Assembly: GCA_947165485.1 (NCBI GenBank)
Contig: CAMVAP010000018.1
Coordinates: 1-56,547 of the forward strand
Length of the DNA stretch: 56,547 nt
Direction: 5' to 3'
DNA from: an uncultured Prevotellaceae bacterium
GTDB lineage: Bacteria > Bacteroidota > Bacteroidia > Bacteroidales > Muribaculaceae
This document shows positions 42,141 to 51,868 of this stretch, one piece after another. A program made the position numbers and the translations under genes. Each line of letters begins with the position of its first letter. Within the stretch, counting starts at the first letter, position 1. Under the pieces are notes generated by a model, which was not told the DNA's origin, ran no database searches, and was given only the letters and a program-made list of their open reading frames with translations.

Positions 42141-42223
42141 GAGGCTGTGTCATCATTCACGCCTAGGACTTTGATTGGACTAAAGGTCGATCAAATGTTC
42201 CAACGGCCAATGATGACACAGCC
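42141..42223. repeat. Long-arm palindrome A (GAGGCTGTGTCATCATT type)
   Basis: Perfect 15-base arms GGCTGTGTCATCATT (42143-42157) and AATGATGACACAGCC (42209-42223) enclose about 51 nt. It lies 27 bp after a stop codon. The 5' part resembles the minus strand of palindrome B at 45585: both read GAGGCTRTGYCATCATT, then GCCT and TTTGATT. Confidence 0.88.
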
Positions 42224-42265
42224 ACGCTTTCTCCTTCGAGAGTTTTTGCCCATACACCCATGAAA

Positions 42266-42298
42266 AGAAACTAGGGACTAGAAACCAGAAAGTAAAAA
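42266..42298. repeat. Degenerate heptamer repeat before the LolD-like gene
   Basis: AAACTAG, GGACTAG, AAACCAG and AAAGTAA run in a row, seven bases each, ending about nine bases before the -7 box. Confidence 0.6.
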
Positions 42299-42306
42299 CT
42301 TTTTAC

Positions 42307-42314
42307 TACCTTTG
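42307..42314 (+). promoter_or_regulatory. -7 box of the LolD-like gene
   Basis: Exact TACCTTTG. The first ATG (42328) is 13 bases after the box and the second (42340) 25 bases after it. Confidence 0.65.
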
Positions 42315-42327
42315 CATCTTGATTGTA

Positions 42328-43020
42328 ATGTCACTCGTGATGATAGAGGCAAGGAACATAGTGAAGCGTTATGGCAACCTGGAGGTGTTGAGGGGTGTTG
42401 ACCTTGACATCGCTCAGGGCGAAATCGTCTCGATTGTGGGTCCCAGTGGAGCCGGCAAGACCACCTTGTTGCAGATCATCGGCACCCTGGACACCCCTCA
42501 GCAGGGCGAGGTGCGCTACGATGGTAAGAACGTGTTGGCACTGAAAGACAAAGAGTTGGCACGATTCCGCAACCGCAACATCGGTTTTGTGTTCCAGTTC
42601 CATCAGTTGCTCCCCGAGTTCACCATGCTCGAGAATGTCACCATTCCAGCCCTACTGGGCGGTGACAACAAGAACGATGCCATGCAACGGGCACGCCTGT
42701 TGCTGGAACGCATGCACCTGGGCGACCGTCTGGACCACAAGCCGTCGCAGTTGAGTGGAGGCGAGTGCCAGCGCGTGGCAGTGGCCAGGGCACTCATCAA
42801 TAGCCCCAAGGTCATCCTTGCCGACGAGCCGTCGGGCAGTCTCGACAGCCACAACAAGCAAGAACTGCATCAGTTGTTCTTTGACCTGCGCAACGAGCTG
42901 GGCCAGACGTTTATCATCGTGACCCATGACGAGAGCCTTGCCGCACAGGCCGACCGCACCCTACACATGCGCGACGGCATGATTGTTGAACAAACCATGC
43001 GCAACACCCCTGCACGATGA
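42328..43020 (+). CDS. LolD-like ABC transporter ATPase
   Basis: 230 aa from 42328; the ATG at 42340 ([13 protein letters not shown]) gives the start most homologues use. Walker A is GPSGAGKT (38-45), the signature is LSGGE, Walker B is [12 protein letters not shown], and the switch histidine is in IIVTHDE. The [20 protein letters not shown] stretch [21 protein letters not shown] is typical of LolD/MacB-type ATPases. No permease gene is adjacent, so the partner is encoded elsewhere. It overlaps the lipoprotein gene by four bases (ATGA). Confidence 0.88.
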   Translation: MSLVMIEARNIVKRYGNLEVLRGVDLDIAQGEIVSIVGPSGAGKTTLLQIIGTLDTPQQGEVRYDGKNVLALKDKELARFRNRNIGFVFQFHQLLPEFTMLENVTIPALLGGDNKNDAMQRARLLLERMHLGDRLDHKPSQLSGGECQRVAVARALINSPKVILADEPSGSLDSHNKQELHQLFFDLRNELGQTFIIVTHDESLAAQADRTLHMRDGMIVEQTMRNTPAR

Positions 43021-43682
43021 AGAGATTGCTGCGACATCTACCATTGTTGATGCTGGCAGTGCTGGCGCTGACATCCTGTGACAAGCAGGATGACATTGAC
43101 CGAGCCTACACCCACTACCGCTACGACATCGTGACCTACCTGGGCGAGAATGGGACGGGAGCGCTGTTTGAGTATCTGGGACATGGCGACTCGGCAGCCA
43201 TCACACTCCAGTCAAGGGTGACGGTGAGTGAAGTCAAGACACAACAGCGCGTGCTGCTGCGCTACAACTATGCCGATGAAGCCGTAGCGGCCCGCCAGCG
43301 CGACATCGACGTGTATGGTTGCAACGGCATCTTCAGCGACTCGCTGCGCATGACCCAGTCACCCGACAGCCTGCCTCGCCATGAGGTAAAGTTGCGCAGC
43401 ATGTGGCGCACGGGCGAGTTTATCAATGTGCACTGCCAGGTGGAATACACCAACAAGGCCCGCACATTCCTGCTCGTTGCCGACGGCAAGACGCTCAACA
43501 GCGATACCGTGGAGTGCTACCTGTCGCATGACCTGCTGGGAGAGCGAGGCACCTTCTGGCGCGACTGTTATGCGTCGTTCAACGTGGGAGCACTGTGGAA
43601 ACGTCCCTCCTGCAAGTGCTTGAGGGTACATCTCAACGATGTGACATTCCCCAATACCGAGTACTACGATTTCAATAAATAA
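43017..43682 (+). CDS. Lipoprotein, possibly NigD-like
   Basis: 221 aa. Lipobox LTSC (Cys21) after a basic head and hydrophobic core. The mature part is beta-rich, with [31 protein letters not shown], and a C-terminal [19 protein letters not shown] strand. The plan resembles NigD-like lipoproteins of Bacteroides, but I cannot confirm it. Its start overlaps the ATPase stop, so the two are coupled, which suggests a common envelope task. Confidence 0.65.
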   Translation: MKRLLRHLPLLMLAVLALTSCDKQDDIDRAYTHYRYDIVTYLGENGTGALFEYLGHGDSAAITLQSRVTVSEVKTQQRVLLRYNYADEAVAARQRDIDVYGCNGIFSDSLRMTQSPDSLPRHEVKLRSMWRTGEFINVHCQVEYTNKARTFLLVADGKTLNSDTVECYLSHDLLGERGTFWRDCYASFNVGALWKRPSCKCLRVHLNDVTFPNTEYYDFNK

Positions 43683-43711
43683 TCATTTTTAAATCAAATT
43701 AAAAAACTATT

Positions 43712-44041
43712 ATGGCAAACGAAAATCAGAACCAACAGCAAATTAAGATTGAAATTCCCAAGGAAGAGTTGCAAGGCCGTTATTCCAACATGGCCATGAT
43801 CGCACATGGTCCCAACGAATTCTTCATCGATATGATCCTGCGTGGCCCCAACATGCCCCAGGCACGCGTTCAGAGCCGCATCATCATGGCCCCCCAGCAC
43901 GCCAAGGAGTTGATGCTCGCGCTTCAGGACAACATTCGCCGCTATGAGCAAAACTTTGGCGAAATCAAGCTGATGCGTCCCGCTGGAGCACCCGCCAACG
44001 GTAACATCATGGACTTCCCCCTGCCCAAGGGTCAGGCATAA
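43712..44041 (+). CDS. DUF3467 protein
   Basis: 109 aa. IEIPKEELQGRYSNMAMIAHGPNEFFIDM, followed by ARVQSRIIMAPQHAKELMLALQDNIRRYE, is the DUF3467 pattern. Cytosolic, no known activity. In many Bacteroidetes it sits near rpoC; here it lies between a lipoprotein gene and cysS. Confidence 0.88.
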   Translation: MANENQNQQQIKIEIPKEELQGRYSNMAMIAHGPNEFFIDMILRGPNMPQARVQSRIIMAPQHAKELMLALQDNIRRYEQNFGEIKLMRPAGAPANGNIMDFPLPKGQA

Positions 44042-44103
44042 TCCAGTTGGGAATCAGGTTCCCTCAATCAACTACTTACAACTGAAAACAGAATACCGCA
44101 ATA

Positions 44104-45579
44104 ATGGAACATCCATTGTTCATCTATAACACCCTCACCCGCAGGAAAGAACAATTCAAGCCGTTGAATGAGCCGATGGTGGGCATGTATGTGTGCGGCC
44201 CCACGGTCTATGGCGACCCCCACCTGGGTCACACGCGACCGGCCATCACATTTGACGTCCTGTTCCGTTACCTGCAGCAGCTGGGCTACAAGGTGCGCTA
44301 TGTGCGCAATATCACCGATGTGGGGCACCTGGAGCACGATGCAGATGAGGGCGAAGACAAAATCGCCAAGAAGGCCCGTCTGGAGCAACTTGAGCCCATG
44401 GAAGTGGCACAGTACTACACCAACCGCTACCATGCCGCCATGCAGTCGCTCAACGTGCTGCCTCCCAGCATCGAGCCTCATGCCACTGGTCACATCATTG
44501 AGCAAGAGGAGCTGGTGAAGCAGATCATGGACAACGGGTACGCCTACGAGAGCAACGGCAGCATCTACTTTGACATCGAGGCCTATAACCGCGACCACCG
44601 CTACGGTGTGCTGTCGGGACGCAACCTCGATGATATCCTCAATGCCAGCCGTGAGCTGGAAGGCGTGGGAGAGAAACACAACCAGGCCGACTTCGCGCTG
44701 TGGAAGAAGGCTCAGCCCGAGCACATCATGCGATGGCCGTCGCCCTGGAGCGACGGATTCCCAGGATGGCACTGCGAGTGCACAGCCATGGGACGCAAGT
44801 ACCTGGGCAAGCACTTCGACATCCACGGTGGCGGCATGGATCTCGTGTTCCCCCACCACGAGTGTGAAATCGCTCAGGCGGTTGCCAGTCAAGGAGACGA
44901 GATGGTGCATTACTGGATGCACAACAACATGATCACCATCAACGGCCAGAAGATGGGCAAGTCACTGGGCAACTTCATCACACTGGAGCAGTTCTTCACG
45001 GGCAACCACCCGGCCTTGACACAGGCCTACACGCCCATGACCATACGCTTCTTCATCCTTCAAGCTCACTATCGCGGCACTGTCGATTTCAGCAACGAAG
45101 CCCTCCAGGCAGCCGAGAAAGCCCTTGAGCGCATGCTCGACGGCTGGCACCGCCTTAACGGTCTCACCGCTGCACCTCAATCGTCGCTCACGCTCGACAA
45201 CTACCGTCAGCGTTGTGCCGATGCCATGAACGATGACTTGAACACGCCCACGGTCATTGCCACCCTGTTTGATGCCAGCAAGGTCATCAATCAGGCCAAT
45301 GACGGTAAAGCCAGCCTGTCGCAGGCCGACATTGATGAACTCAAGAGCGTATTCCAGACCTACCTGTTTGACGTGCTCGGCATACGTGACGATGCCGCCG
45401 GAGGCGACAGCGTCAACCTGGAGCCTTACCGTCAAGCCGTTGACCTGCTGCTGGAAATGCGCCGCACCGCCAAGGCCAACAAGGACTGGGCGACCAGCGA
45501 CCTCATCCGTGACAAGCTCGCCGAGTTTGGCTTTGAGGTCAAGGACACCAAGGACGGCTTTGAGTGGAAAGTGAAGTAA
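44104..45579 (+). CDS. cysS: Cysteinyl-tRNA synthetase
   Basis: 491 aa. Charges tRNA-Cys. The zinc-ligand Cys31 in [15 protein letters not shown] and the HIGH-equivalent HLGH (40-43) open the Rossmann domain, and [15 protein letters not shown] and HHECEIAQA supply the other zinc ligands. The KMSKS loop reads KMGKSLGNF (near 283). The helical C-terminal domain is of ordinary length. Followed by the branched terminator at 45585. Confidence 0.98.
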   Translation: MEHPLFIYNTLTRRKEQFKPLNEPMVGMYVCGPTVYGDPHLGHTRPAITFDVLFRYLQQLGYKVRYVRNITDVGHLEHDADEGEDKIAKKARLEQLEPMEVAQYYTNRYHAAMQSLNVLPPSIEPHATGHIIEQEELVKQIMDNGYAYESNGSIYFDIEAYNRDHRYGVLSGRNLDDILNASRELEGVGEKHNQADFALWKKAQPEHIMRWPSPWSDGFPGWHCECTAMGRKYLGKHFDIHGGGMDLVFPHHECEIAQAVASQGDEMVHYWMHNNMITINGQKMGKSLGNFITLEQFFTGNHPALTQAYTPMTIRFFILQAHYRGTVDFSNEALQAAEKALERMLDGWHRLNGLTAAPQSSLTLDNYRQRCADAMNDDLNTPTVIATLFDASKVINQANDGKASLSQADIDELKSVFQTYLFDVLGIRDDAAGGDSVNLEPYRQAVDLLLEMRRTAKANKDWATSDLIRDKLAEFGFEVKDTKDGFEWKVK

Positions 45580-45584
45580 CCTCT

Positions 45585-45682
45585 CAATGAGGCTATACCA
45601 TCGGCCTAGCCTATCATTAATCCGTGCTACGCACTGAGGAATCAAAGGCCCCAAATGATGGCATAGCCTCATTGATTTTTTC
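45585..45682 (+). terminator. Long-arm palindrome B and terminator after cysS
   Basis: CAATGAGGCTATACCATC (45585-45602) pairs with GATGGCATAGCCTCATTG (45657-45674) with one mismatch, followed by ATTTTTTC. Inside are a GGCC/GGCC pair and the small hairpin GTGC-tac-GCAC (45624-45634), giving a stacked structure. The minus strand resembles palindrome A at 42141. Confidence 0.85.
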
Positions 45683-45689
45683 TTTGGAA

Positions 45690-46673
45690 ATGAATCAAGA
45701 GCCGCTGATATCGGTCATTGTTCCCGTGTATAATGTGGAAAAGTATCTGGACCAGTGCATGGAGAGCATTGTGGCCCAGAGTTACCGTCATCTAGAAATT
45801 CTTGTGGTCGATGACGGCAGCACCGATGCCAGTGGAACAATGTGTGACCAGTGGGCCCTGCGCGACCAGCGCATACGGGTTATCCACCAGAACAACGGTG
45901 GACTCTCGGCGGCCCGCAACACGGCACTCGACGTGATGCACGGCGAGGTGGTGATGATGGTGGACAGCGATGACGTGCTGCATCCCCACTGTGCCGCTAT
46001 ACTGCTGGACATCATGCGGCAGCAGCAGGCAACAATGGTCGTCGGTCGCTACATCCCCTTCACGGGAAACACGCCTGAATGGCCATCAGCAGCATCTCCA
46101 CAACCCGCCATACATCGCTTCGATAAGCGCAACGCCATGCTGGCCGTGCTATATCAACAGGGACTCACCCACTCGGCATGGGGTCGCTTATACCAGGCTT
46201 CGTTATTTAACGACATCCGCTATCCTGTGGGAATGTATTATGAGGACTTTGCCATTATCTACCCCTTGCTCAACAAGTGTGAGACCGTAGTGACGGTTGA
46301 TGCCACCATCTACGGTTACCGCCAGCGCCAAAGCAGCATCCTGGACTCCTTTTCTCCCAAGCGTGCCGATGTGCTCAAGATCGGTGAGGCGCTGGAATCA
46401 CACATGTTGCAGGCCGACCAACAATACCTCAAGGCCGTGCGCAGCCGGTTGTTGAGCGCCTATTTCAACATCCTGCTGCTCAGCAATCAAGACACCACAC
46501 TCGACCACCATGCACTCCAGGAACGCTGCTGGAATGGCATCAAGCGGCTACGATTCAATTGCTTGATGGACCCCCAAGTGCGCATCAAGAACAAAATGGG
46601 CATCCTGGCTTCCTACCTGGGACGCCACTTCTTGTGCAATGTTGTGGGACGCAACTATACCCCCAAGCCTTAA
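45690..46673 (+). CDS. Family 2 glycosyltransferase
   Basis: 327 aa from the ATG at 45690; the longer reading would run through the cysS terminator. LISVIVPVYNVEKYLDQCMESI is the GT-A nucleotide-sugar site, VVDDGSTDAS and VDSDD (the DXD motif) bind the sugar nucleotide and metal, and GGLSAARNTALD lies between them. YEDFAIIYPLL is typical of capsule or LPS glycosyltransferases. No membrane anchor. It stands alone, so the acceptor glycan is unknown. Confidence 0.9.
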   Translation: MNQEPLISVIVPVYNVEKYLDQCMESIVAQSYRHLEILVVDDGSTDASGTMCDQWALRDQRIRVIHQNNGGLSAARNTALDVMHGEVVMMVDSDDVLHPHCAAILLDIMRQQQATMVVGRYIPFTGNTPEWPSAASPQPAIHRFDKRNAMLAVLYQQGLTHSAWGRLYQASLFNDIRYPVGMYYEDFAIIYPLLNKCETVVTVDATIYGYRQRQSSILDSFSPKRADVLKIGEALESHMLQADQQYLKAVRSRLLSAYFNILLLSNQDTTLDHHALQERCWNGIKRLRFNCLMDPQVRIKNKMGILASYLGRHFLCNVVGRNYTPKP

Positions 46674-46880
46674 CCAGGCTACCACAACCCCTATCATTTT
46701 CAGTTAGTTGTCTCGTTTTTACCGAAAAAAACAGGCACTTTGTAGAATTTATTTGGACGGCAACGTACAATTATCTTTCTTTGCACATCAAAGCATTAAA
46801 AGATATGATTATGCCTTAAATTTAATCATGAACAATTGGGTTTAGTTAAAAGTTTTTTAGGCTTCAGAACATTAACAACA
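46674..46880. other. Intergenic stretch with no gene
   Basis: A degenerate promoter-like TATCTTTCTTTG (near 46770) precedes a seven-codon dead-end reading frame. It may be the remains of a lost gene's 5' end. Nothing else is recognisable. Confidence 0.4.
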
Positions 46881-46910
46881 AAAAAGACAGGGTGTGAATC
46901 TTGTCTTTTT
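46881..46910. terminator. Bidirectional terminator
   Basis: AAAAAGACA (46881-46889) pairs with TGTCTTTTT (46902-46910); A- and T-runs on the two sides serve either direction. It lies 13 bp past the stop of the CotH-like gene on the minus strand. Confidence 0.75.
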
Positions 46911-46923
46911 CCTTTTCCCCTTA

Positions 46924-48393
46924 TCAAGACTGGGTCAGCAGCAGATCGATGAGTGCCGACACGTCGGCAATTCCGGTCGTCCCATCACCATCCACATCTG
47001 TGGCGTGGTACAAGGGTCCGTTGCCAGACAAGAGATTGTCGATGAGCAATGAGAGGTCCTGGATTTGGACTTTCCCGTCGATGTTCACGTCGCCAACAGG
47101 ATTCAAGGCATTGATCGCACTATCAAGCCAAGTATGACGGTTGGTGCACCAGCTGATGTGCGTGCTGACCAGGCTCCACACCGACTGTGCAGAACCCCAG
47201 CGCTTTGTTTCCAGATCTCGGCAGGAGATCAAGGCCTTACCTTCTTTGCTCTGCCTGAAGGCCGACATCGATGCGGTGAAGTCAGCGACCAGATGGTCCC
47301 TGATGCGGCGCCATTGCCACACATACTCGTCAACAAAACATCGGTTGGCATTATTGAACAACTTGGAGAAATGCTCGGTGTGACACAGCGACCAGGCCGA
47401 AGTCGTCCGTTCGGCCATATCAAAGTCCCACAGCACAGGCATCACCACCAGCGATGTATCGCTGCTGTCATACTTGCTGTAGTAACGGTTAGCGCCCCCC
47501 GAATCCTTGGTGCCGCACAAGTCATGTCCCAGACACCATCGAGCCCATGACTGGACATCAATCAGGTCGGGATAATTGGAAGCCGTCAAGCTGCGCTCAT
47601 AGGCCGACACCACCCCCTGCAGGTAAACCTGCTGCTCGGGCAGCAGATCATCGCTATCGGGATACTTGAACGTGAAGTTGTAGCTGGGCGAAGTGATGGA
47701 GTTGACATACACGTCCTCATTCCACCAGTAGGGGTCGCACTCAAAGATGTAGCCCGATGTCTTATCGACATCCAGGCGGCAGCTGGGGTTGCGCTTGACC
47801 GATTCACACAGCAAGTACACGCCTCGATACTCACCATTGAGCACCACATTGACATAGCCATGTCCAGGTGTCCACTGCATTCCCAGCAATCGGCTGACCG
47901 TAAAGCCAGCGAGCGTGAGCAGGTAGGGATCCTTGAGCAGCAACCAGTCTTTGTCCTTATACTTCTCATCACTACGCATGAGCAGGTCACCCTTGCGCTG
48001 CAACTTGATTTTGTAGGGCTTCTTGGCTGAATAGGCGCTCGTGTTGCCCCTTATCTTGATGGTCATGCCGCTCACGTTGTTATCATATTCTCCGCTGTCA
48101 TACACCACGCTATCCATACCCTCGACGCGGCGATAAATCACCAGGCGACCGGGCACCTTGGTGGCATTGGTGATGGCCATGCCCATGCATCCTGCCGGTG
48201 CCGACACATAGTCACAGGTGGGTTCCTCGGCACCCACGGTCTCGACACACAGCACAGGCAACCCCTTGGCGATAATGTCGGTCAACGCCATACCCGTTGT
48301 GTCACTGAACTGTATCCAGGCGTCGGTGCTCATTCCAGCCGCCCCCAGACAAGCCAGCACAATGGCGGCTAGTGTTGTCATCAATCTATTCAT
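46924..48393 (-). CDS. CotH-kinase-like secreted protein with double dockerin
   Basis: 489 aa. Signal peptide of about 25 residues. The CotH-like domain (about 100-390) shows IKIRGNTSAYSAKKPYKIKL, KDWLLLKDPY, NGEYRGVYLLCESVKR, SGYIFECDPYW and VLWDFDMAE, the blocks of the atypical protein-kinase fold of spore-coat CotH. Metal-binding Asp in WDFD and Asn in the preceding loop are in place. CotH itself phosphorylates other proteins; activity here is unproven. Two dockerin-like units close the protein (GDVNIDGKVQIQDLSLLID and DVDGDGTTGIADVSALID). It stands alone on the minus strand next to the suf operon. Confidence 0.88.
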   Translation of the reverse strand: MNRLMTTLAAIVLACLGAAGMSTDAWIQFSDTTGMALTDIIAKGLPVLCVETVGAEEPTCDYVSAPAGCMGMAITNATKVPGRLVIYRRVEGMDSVVYDSGEYDNNVSGMTIKIRGNTSAYSAKKPYKIKLQRKGDLLMRSDEKYKDKDWLLLKDPYLLTLAGFTVSRLLGMQWTPGHGYVNVVLNGEYRGVYLLCESVKRNPSCRLDVDKTSGYIFECDPYWWNEDVYVNSITSPSYNFTFKYPDSDDLLPEQQVYLQGVVSAYERSLTASNYPDLIDVQSWARWCLGHDLCGTKDSGGANRYYSKYDSSDTSLVVMPVLWDFDMAERTTSAWSLCHTEHFSKLFNNANRCFVDEYVWQWRRIRDHLVADFTASMSAFRQSKEGKALISCRDLETKRWGSAQSVWSLVSTHISWCTNRHTWLDSAINALNPVGDVNIDGKVQIQDLSLLIDNLLSGNGPLYHATDVDGDGTTGIADVSALIDLLLTQS

Positions 48394-48457
48394 CTCAACA
48401 AGTTGTTATCACATTCTGCCACATATCATCGAGCACCCAGCTACATGCGGGCCACTG

Positions 48458-49678
48458 CTAGCGCAGCATGTCGGCGACACGGCGGGTGGCGGCGACAAAG
48501 GCGGCCACCTCGTCGAGCGTATTATAGACGGCAAACGACGCCCTGACCATGCCCGTCACACCATAACGCGCCATGAGCGGCTGGGCGCAATGGTGCCCTG
48601 TGCGCACAGCAATGCCCAGTTTATCGAGGAGCAGCCCCATATCGTAGCTGCTAATGTTATCAACGAGAAACGACACCACGCCACTCTTGCCTGGTGCGGT
48701 GCCAAAGAGACGGATGCCATCAATCTGCTTCAAGCCCTCGACAGCGGCTGTGAGCAGTTGATGCTCATGGGCAGCGATATTGTTGATTCCCAAACCCTGG
48801 ATATAATCAATTGCCGCGCCAAATGCCGCGATATCGACAAAGTCGGGCGTGCCGGCCTCGAACTTGAAAGGCAACTCGGCAAACGTGGTGCGTTCAAATG
48901 ACACTTGCCCGATCATCTCTCCCCCACCCTGGTAAGGTGGCATCTTCTCCAGCCAGTAACGCTTGCCGTAGAGGATGCCCACGCCAGCCGGGCCATACAT
49001 CTTGTGGCTGGAGAAGGCATAGAAGTCGCAATCCAGAGCCTGAACATCAACCTCGACATGGGGCGCGGCCTGCGCTCCATCGATGAGCACGGGCACGCCA
49101 TTGCGATGGGCGATCTCAATCATCTGCTTGACGGGATTGACGGTGCCCAGCACATTGGACACATGGGCGATGGCGACAAAGCGGGTATTGTCGGTAAACA
49201 GGTCCTCATAGGCATGCAAATCCACTTGACCACTATCGTCGATGGGCACGACACGCAGGGTCACCCGCTTATGCTGGCCGATGAGTTGCCATGGCACGAT
49301 GTTGCTGTGGTGCTCCATCACGGTGACGATAATCTCATCACCGGTTTCCAGCATCTGACCCATCGAGGATGCCACAAGGTTAATGCCCTCGGTGGTGCCG
49401 CGAGTGAAAATCACCTCCTGCACGCTGCCGGCGTTGATAAAGGCACGCACCTTCTCGCGCGTGAGCTCTACCAGGTCGGTCGCCTCCTGCGAGAGTGTAT
49501 GCACGCCGCGATGCACATTGGCCTTGTAGTGGTAATACATCCGGTCGATGGCTTCCACCACGGGACGGGGTGTCTGGGATGTGGCGGCATTGTCCAGATA
49601 GACGAGCGGACGGCCCTCAATGTGCCGTTGCAGGATGGGATAATCCTCCCTGATGCGTTGGATGTCTAACGGTTCCAT
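48458..49678 (-). CDS. sufS: Cysteine desulfurase SufS
   Basis: 406 aa from the ATG at 49678, which overlaps the sufD stop (TGATG). It removes sulfur from cysteine for Fe-S cluster assembly. PLP binds the Lys in SSHKMYGPAG; the active-site Cys lies in RTGHHCAQPLM (C-terminal third). The DNAATSQTP and RGVHTLSQ openings are typical of SufS. No SufE or SufU gene is in the window. Last gene of the suf operon. Confidence 0.96.
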   Translation of the reverse strand: MEPLDIQRIREDYPILQRHIEGRPLVYLDNAATSQTPRPVVEAIDRMYYHYKANVHRGVHTLSQEATDLVELTREKVRAFINAGSVQEVIFTRGTTEGINLVASSMGQMLETGDEIIVTVMEHHSNIVPWQLIGQHKRVTLRVVPIDDSGQVDLHAYEDLFTDNTRFVAIAHVSNVLGTVNPVKQMIEIAHRNGVPVLIDGAQAAPHVEVDVQALDCDFYAFSSHKMYGPAGVGILYGKRYWLEKMPPYQGGGEMIGQVSFERTTFAELPFKFEAGTPDFVDIAAFGAAIDYIQGLGINNIAAHEHQLLTAAVEGLKQIDGIRLFGTAPGKSGVVSFLVDNISSYDMGLLLDKLGIAVRTGHHCAQPLMARYGVTGMVRASFAVYNTLDEVAAFVAATRRVADMLR

Positions 49679-51045
49679 CACTTCTCTTTATTCTCTTTAT
49701 TGGGATGACACGTCTGCAAGCATCCCGCACAGTTGCTCAAGGTGCCCGCAAAGCGTTTCTCTACCAGATAGTGCAGGCGATCCTTTAAGGCATCCAGTCG
49801 CACGCCATCGATGACATCGGCCACAAAGGCTTGCATCAACAGGCGACGGGCCTCTTCCATACCGATACCGCGCGTGCGCATGTAGAACAACGCATCCTCA
49901 TCGAGTTGACCTACTGCCGAGCCATGAGAACACATCACATCGTCGGTATAGATTTCAAGTTGAGGCTTGGTGTACATTCTGGCAGTGGGAGCGCTGCACA
50001 GGTTGCGGTTGCCCTGATAGGCCTCGACACGAGGACAATTGGGCTTCACCAGGATCTTACCCGCAAAAGCACCCACGGCATTGTCGTTGAGCACATACTT
50101 GAACATCTCATTGCTGTTGCAACGAGGCGCATTGTGGCTGATGAAGGTGTGGCTGTCCACATGCTGCTCACCACTGGCGATCGTCATTCCCAGCAGGTGG
50201 GTCTCGGCGTGCTCGCCGTTGACCTCAACATGGTAGTTGTTGCGCGTGAAGCCATTGGTGAGGGTGATACCGTCGATGAGCACGTTGCTGCCCTCATGCT
50301 GGTCCACATAGATTGACGAGACACGGCTGGTCAACGGTGTGCTCTCTTCCATATCATAGAAATCCACAGTGCTGCCCTGCATGGCGACAATCTCAATGAC
50401 CTGATTATTCAGGTAACGGTAATCAGGGCTCTGGGAATGGTCACAGGCAAGCAGCTTGACGCTCGCATTCTTGCCCACGATGATGAGCAAGCGTCGCTGC
50501 ACCATCATGTCGAGAGCCGCATTGAAGATATTGACCAACTGGATGGGGCGCTCGGGCACCACACCATCAGGAACATAAATGAAGAGGCCATCCTGCACCA
50601 GCAGGCTGTTGAGCGCTACCGTGGGATCTTTCATCTGAGCCAACTTGCCATAATGGGCCGCCATCAGTTCAGGATAGTCAACCGCAGCCATGCTGAATGG
50701 TTCCACCACCACCTGGCCTATGTTGCGCTCGGCAGTAGCACTGCTGTGGAACGCGTCATTGCTGGCGTAATAGAGGCATGTGCTCAGGTTGGGCACATCA
50801 CAATGAAAAGTCTCACCCGGGTCGGCATCAAAGGGCAGACGATTGATGTTCACGCCATAATCGTGGGCAAACAAGGCCTCCAGATCGGTCGCCTCATAGT
50901 CCTCACTTCCCTTGCGGGGCAAGCGGGCCGTCTCCAGTTGTTCACGGGCTTCCAGTCGCAAGGTGTTCAACAATGCGGGAGACTGCTGCTCGATGAGGGC
51001 GCGGTTGCTGTCATACAGTTCGATATATTGCTTGAGGGCGTTCAT
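49678..51045 (-). CDS. sufD: Fe-S cluster assembly scaffold subunit SufD
   Basis: 455 aa. Partner of SufB in the SufBC2D scaffold. The beta-helix core with GITLTNGFTRNNYHVEVNGEHAETHLLGM and the C-terminal DDVMCSHGSAVGQLDEDALFYMRTRGI block (conserved His) is intact. The order is sufB-sufC-sufD-sufS, the usual one in Bacteroidetes. A cysteine-rich tail (GCLQTCHP) is present. It lies six bases after sufC. Confidence 0.95.
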   Translation of the reverse strand: MNALKQYIELYDSNRALIEQQSPALLNTLRLEAREQLETARLPRKGSEDYEATDLEALFAHDYGVNINRLPFDADPGETFHCDVPNLSTCLYYASNDAFHSSATAERNIGQVVVEPFSMAAVDYPELMAAHYGKLAQMKDPTVALNSLLVQDGLFIYVPDGVVPERPIQLVNIFNAALDMMVQRRLLIIVGKNASVKLLACDHSQSPDYRYLNNQVIEIVAMQGSTVDFYDMEESTPLTSRVSSIYVDQHEGSNVLIDGITLTNGFTRNNYHVEVNGEHAETHLLGMTIASGEQHVDSHTFISHNAPRCNSNEMFKYVLNDNAVGAFAGKILVKPNCPRVEAYQGNRNLCSAPTARMYTKPQLEIYTDDVMCSHGSAVGQLDEDALFYMRTRGIGMEEARRLLMQAFVADVIDGVRLDALKDRLHYLVEKRFAGTLSNCAGCLQTCHPNKENKEK

Positions 51046-51051
51046 CTCTCG

Positions 51052-51810
51052 TTATTGCTGTGAATCGACTTGTTCCTTAATCCAGTCATAACCCTTCTCC
51101 TCGAGTTCCAGCGCCAACTCAGGACCGGCACTCATCACGATACGGCCCTTGTAGAGCACGTGCACATAGTCGGGCTTGATGTAATCCAGCAAGCGCTGGT
51201 AGTGGGTGATGACAATCGTTGCATTGTCCTTGCTCTTGAGCGTGTTCACACCGCCGGCCACGATGCGCAGCGCATCGATGTCAAGGCCGCTGTCGGTCTC
51301 ATCCAGGATGCTCAACCGCGGCTCCAGCATCGCCATCTGGAAAATCTCGTTGCGCTTCTTCTCACCGCCCGAGAAGCCCTCATTGACGGCACGCGACGCG
51401 AGTTTGTTATCCAGTTGAACGATGGAACGCTTCTCACGCATGAGCTTCAAGAAATCGGCAGCGCTCAAGGGCTCCTGTCCAAAGTATTTGCGCTTCTCGT
51501 TCAAGGCGGTACGCATGAAATTGACCATCGACACGCCCGGAATCTCAACGGGGTACTGGAAACTCAAGAAGAGTCCTTCATGAGCACGGTCCTCGGGAGA
51601 GAGCGCCAACAAGTCCTTGCCGTAGAACTCCACACTGCCGCCAGTGACGGTATAGGCGGGATTTCCCGTGAGCACGGCGCTCAGGGTGCTCTTGCCCGAT
51701 CCGTTAGGGCCCATGATGGCATGTACCTCACCCGGCTTGACGGTCAAGTTCACGCCTTTCAATATCTGCTTATCCTCAATCGAGGCCTGTAAATCTTTTA
51801 TTACTAACAT
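51052..51810 (-). CDS. sufC: Fe-S assembly ATPase SufC
   Basis: 252 aa ABC-type ATPase. Walker A is GPNGSGKS (about 35-42), the signature is [11 protein letters not shown], Walker B is [16 protein letters not shown], and the switch is [11 protein letters not shown]. These are all SufC-specific forms. It drives conformational change of the SufBD scaffold. The gene lies 58 bp after sufB, a gap filled by TAGTTGY heptamers. Confidence 0.97.
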   Translation of the reverse strand: MLVIKDLQASIEDKQILKGVNLTVKPGEVHAIMGPNGSGKSTLSAVLTGNPAYTVTGGSVEFYGKDLLALSPEDRAHEGLFLSFQYPVEIPGVSMVNFMRTALNEKRKYFGQEPLSAADFLKLMREKRSIVQLDNKLASRAVNEGFSGGEKKRNEIFQMAMLEPRLSILDETDSGLDIDALRIVAGGVNTLKSKDNATIVITHYQRLLDYIKPDYVHVLYKGRIVMSAGPELALELEEKGYDWIKEQVDSQQ

Positions 51811-51817
51811 ATTGTTT

Positions 51818-51850
51818 TAGTTGTTAGTTGTTAGTTGCTAGTTGTTAGTT
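51818..51850. repeat. TAGTTGY heptamer repeat between sufB and sufC
   Basis: TAGTTGT, TAGTTGT, TAGTTGC, TAGTTGT and a partial copy follow each other from 51818. Same unit as at 54992 and 15455. Confidence 0.95.
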
Positions 51851-51868
51851 ATTTCCTTAAAGCCTAAA

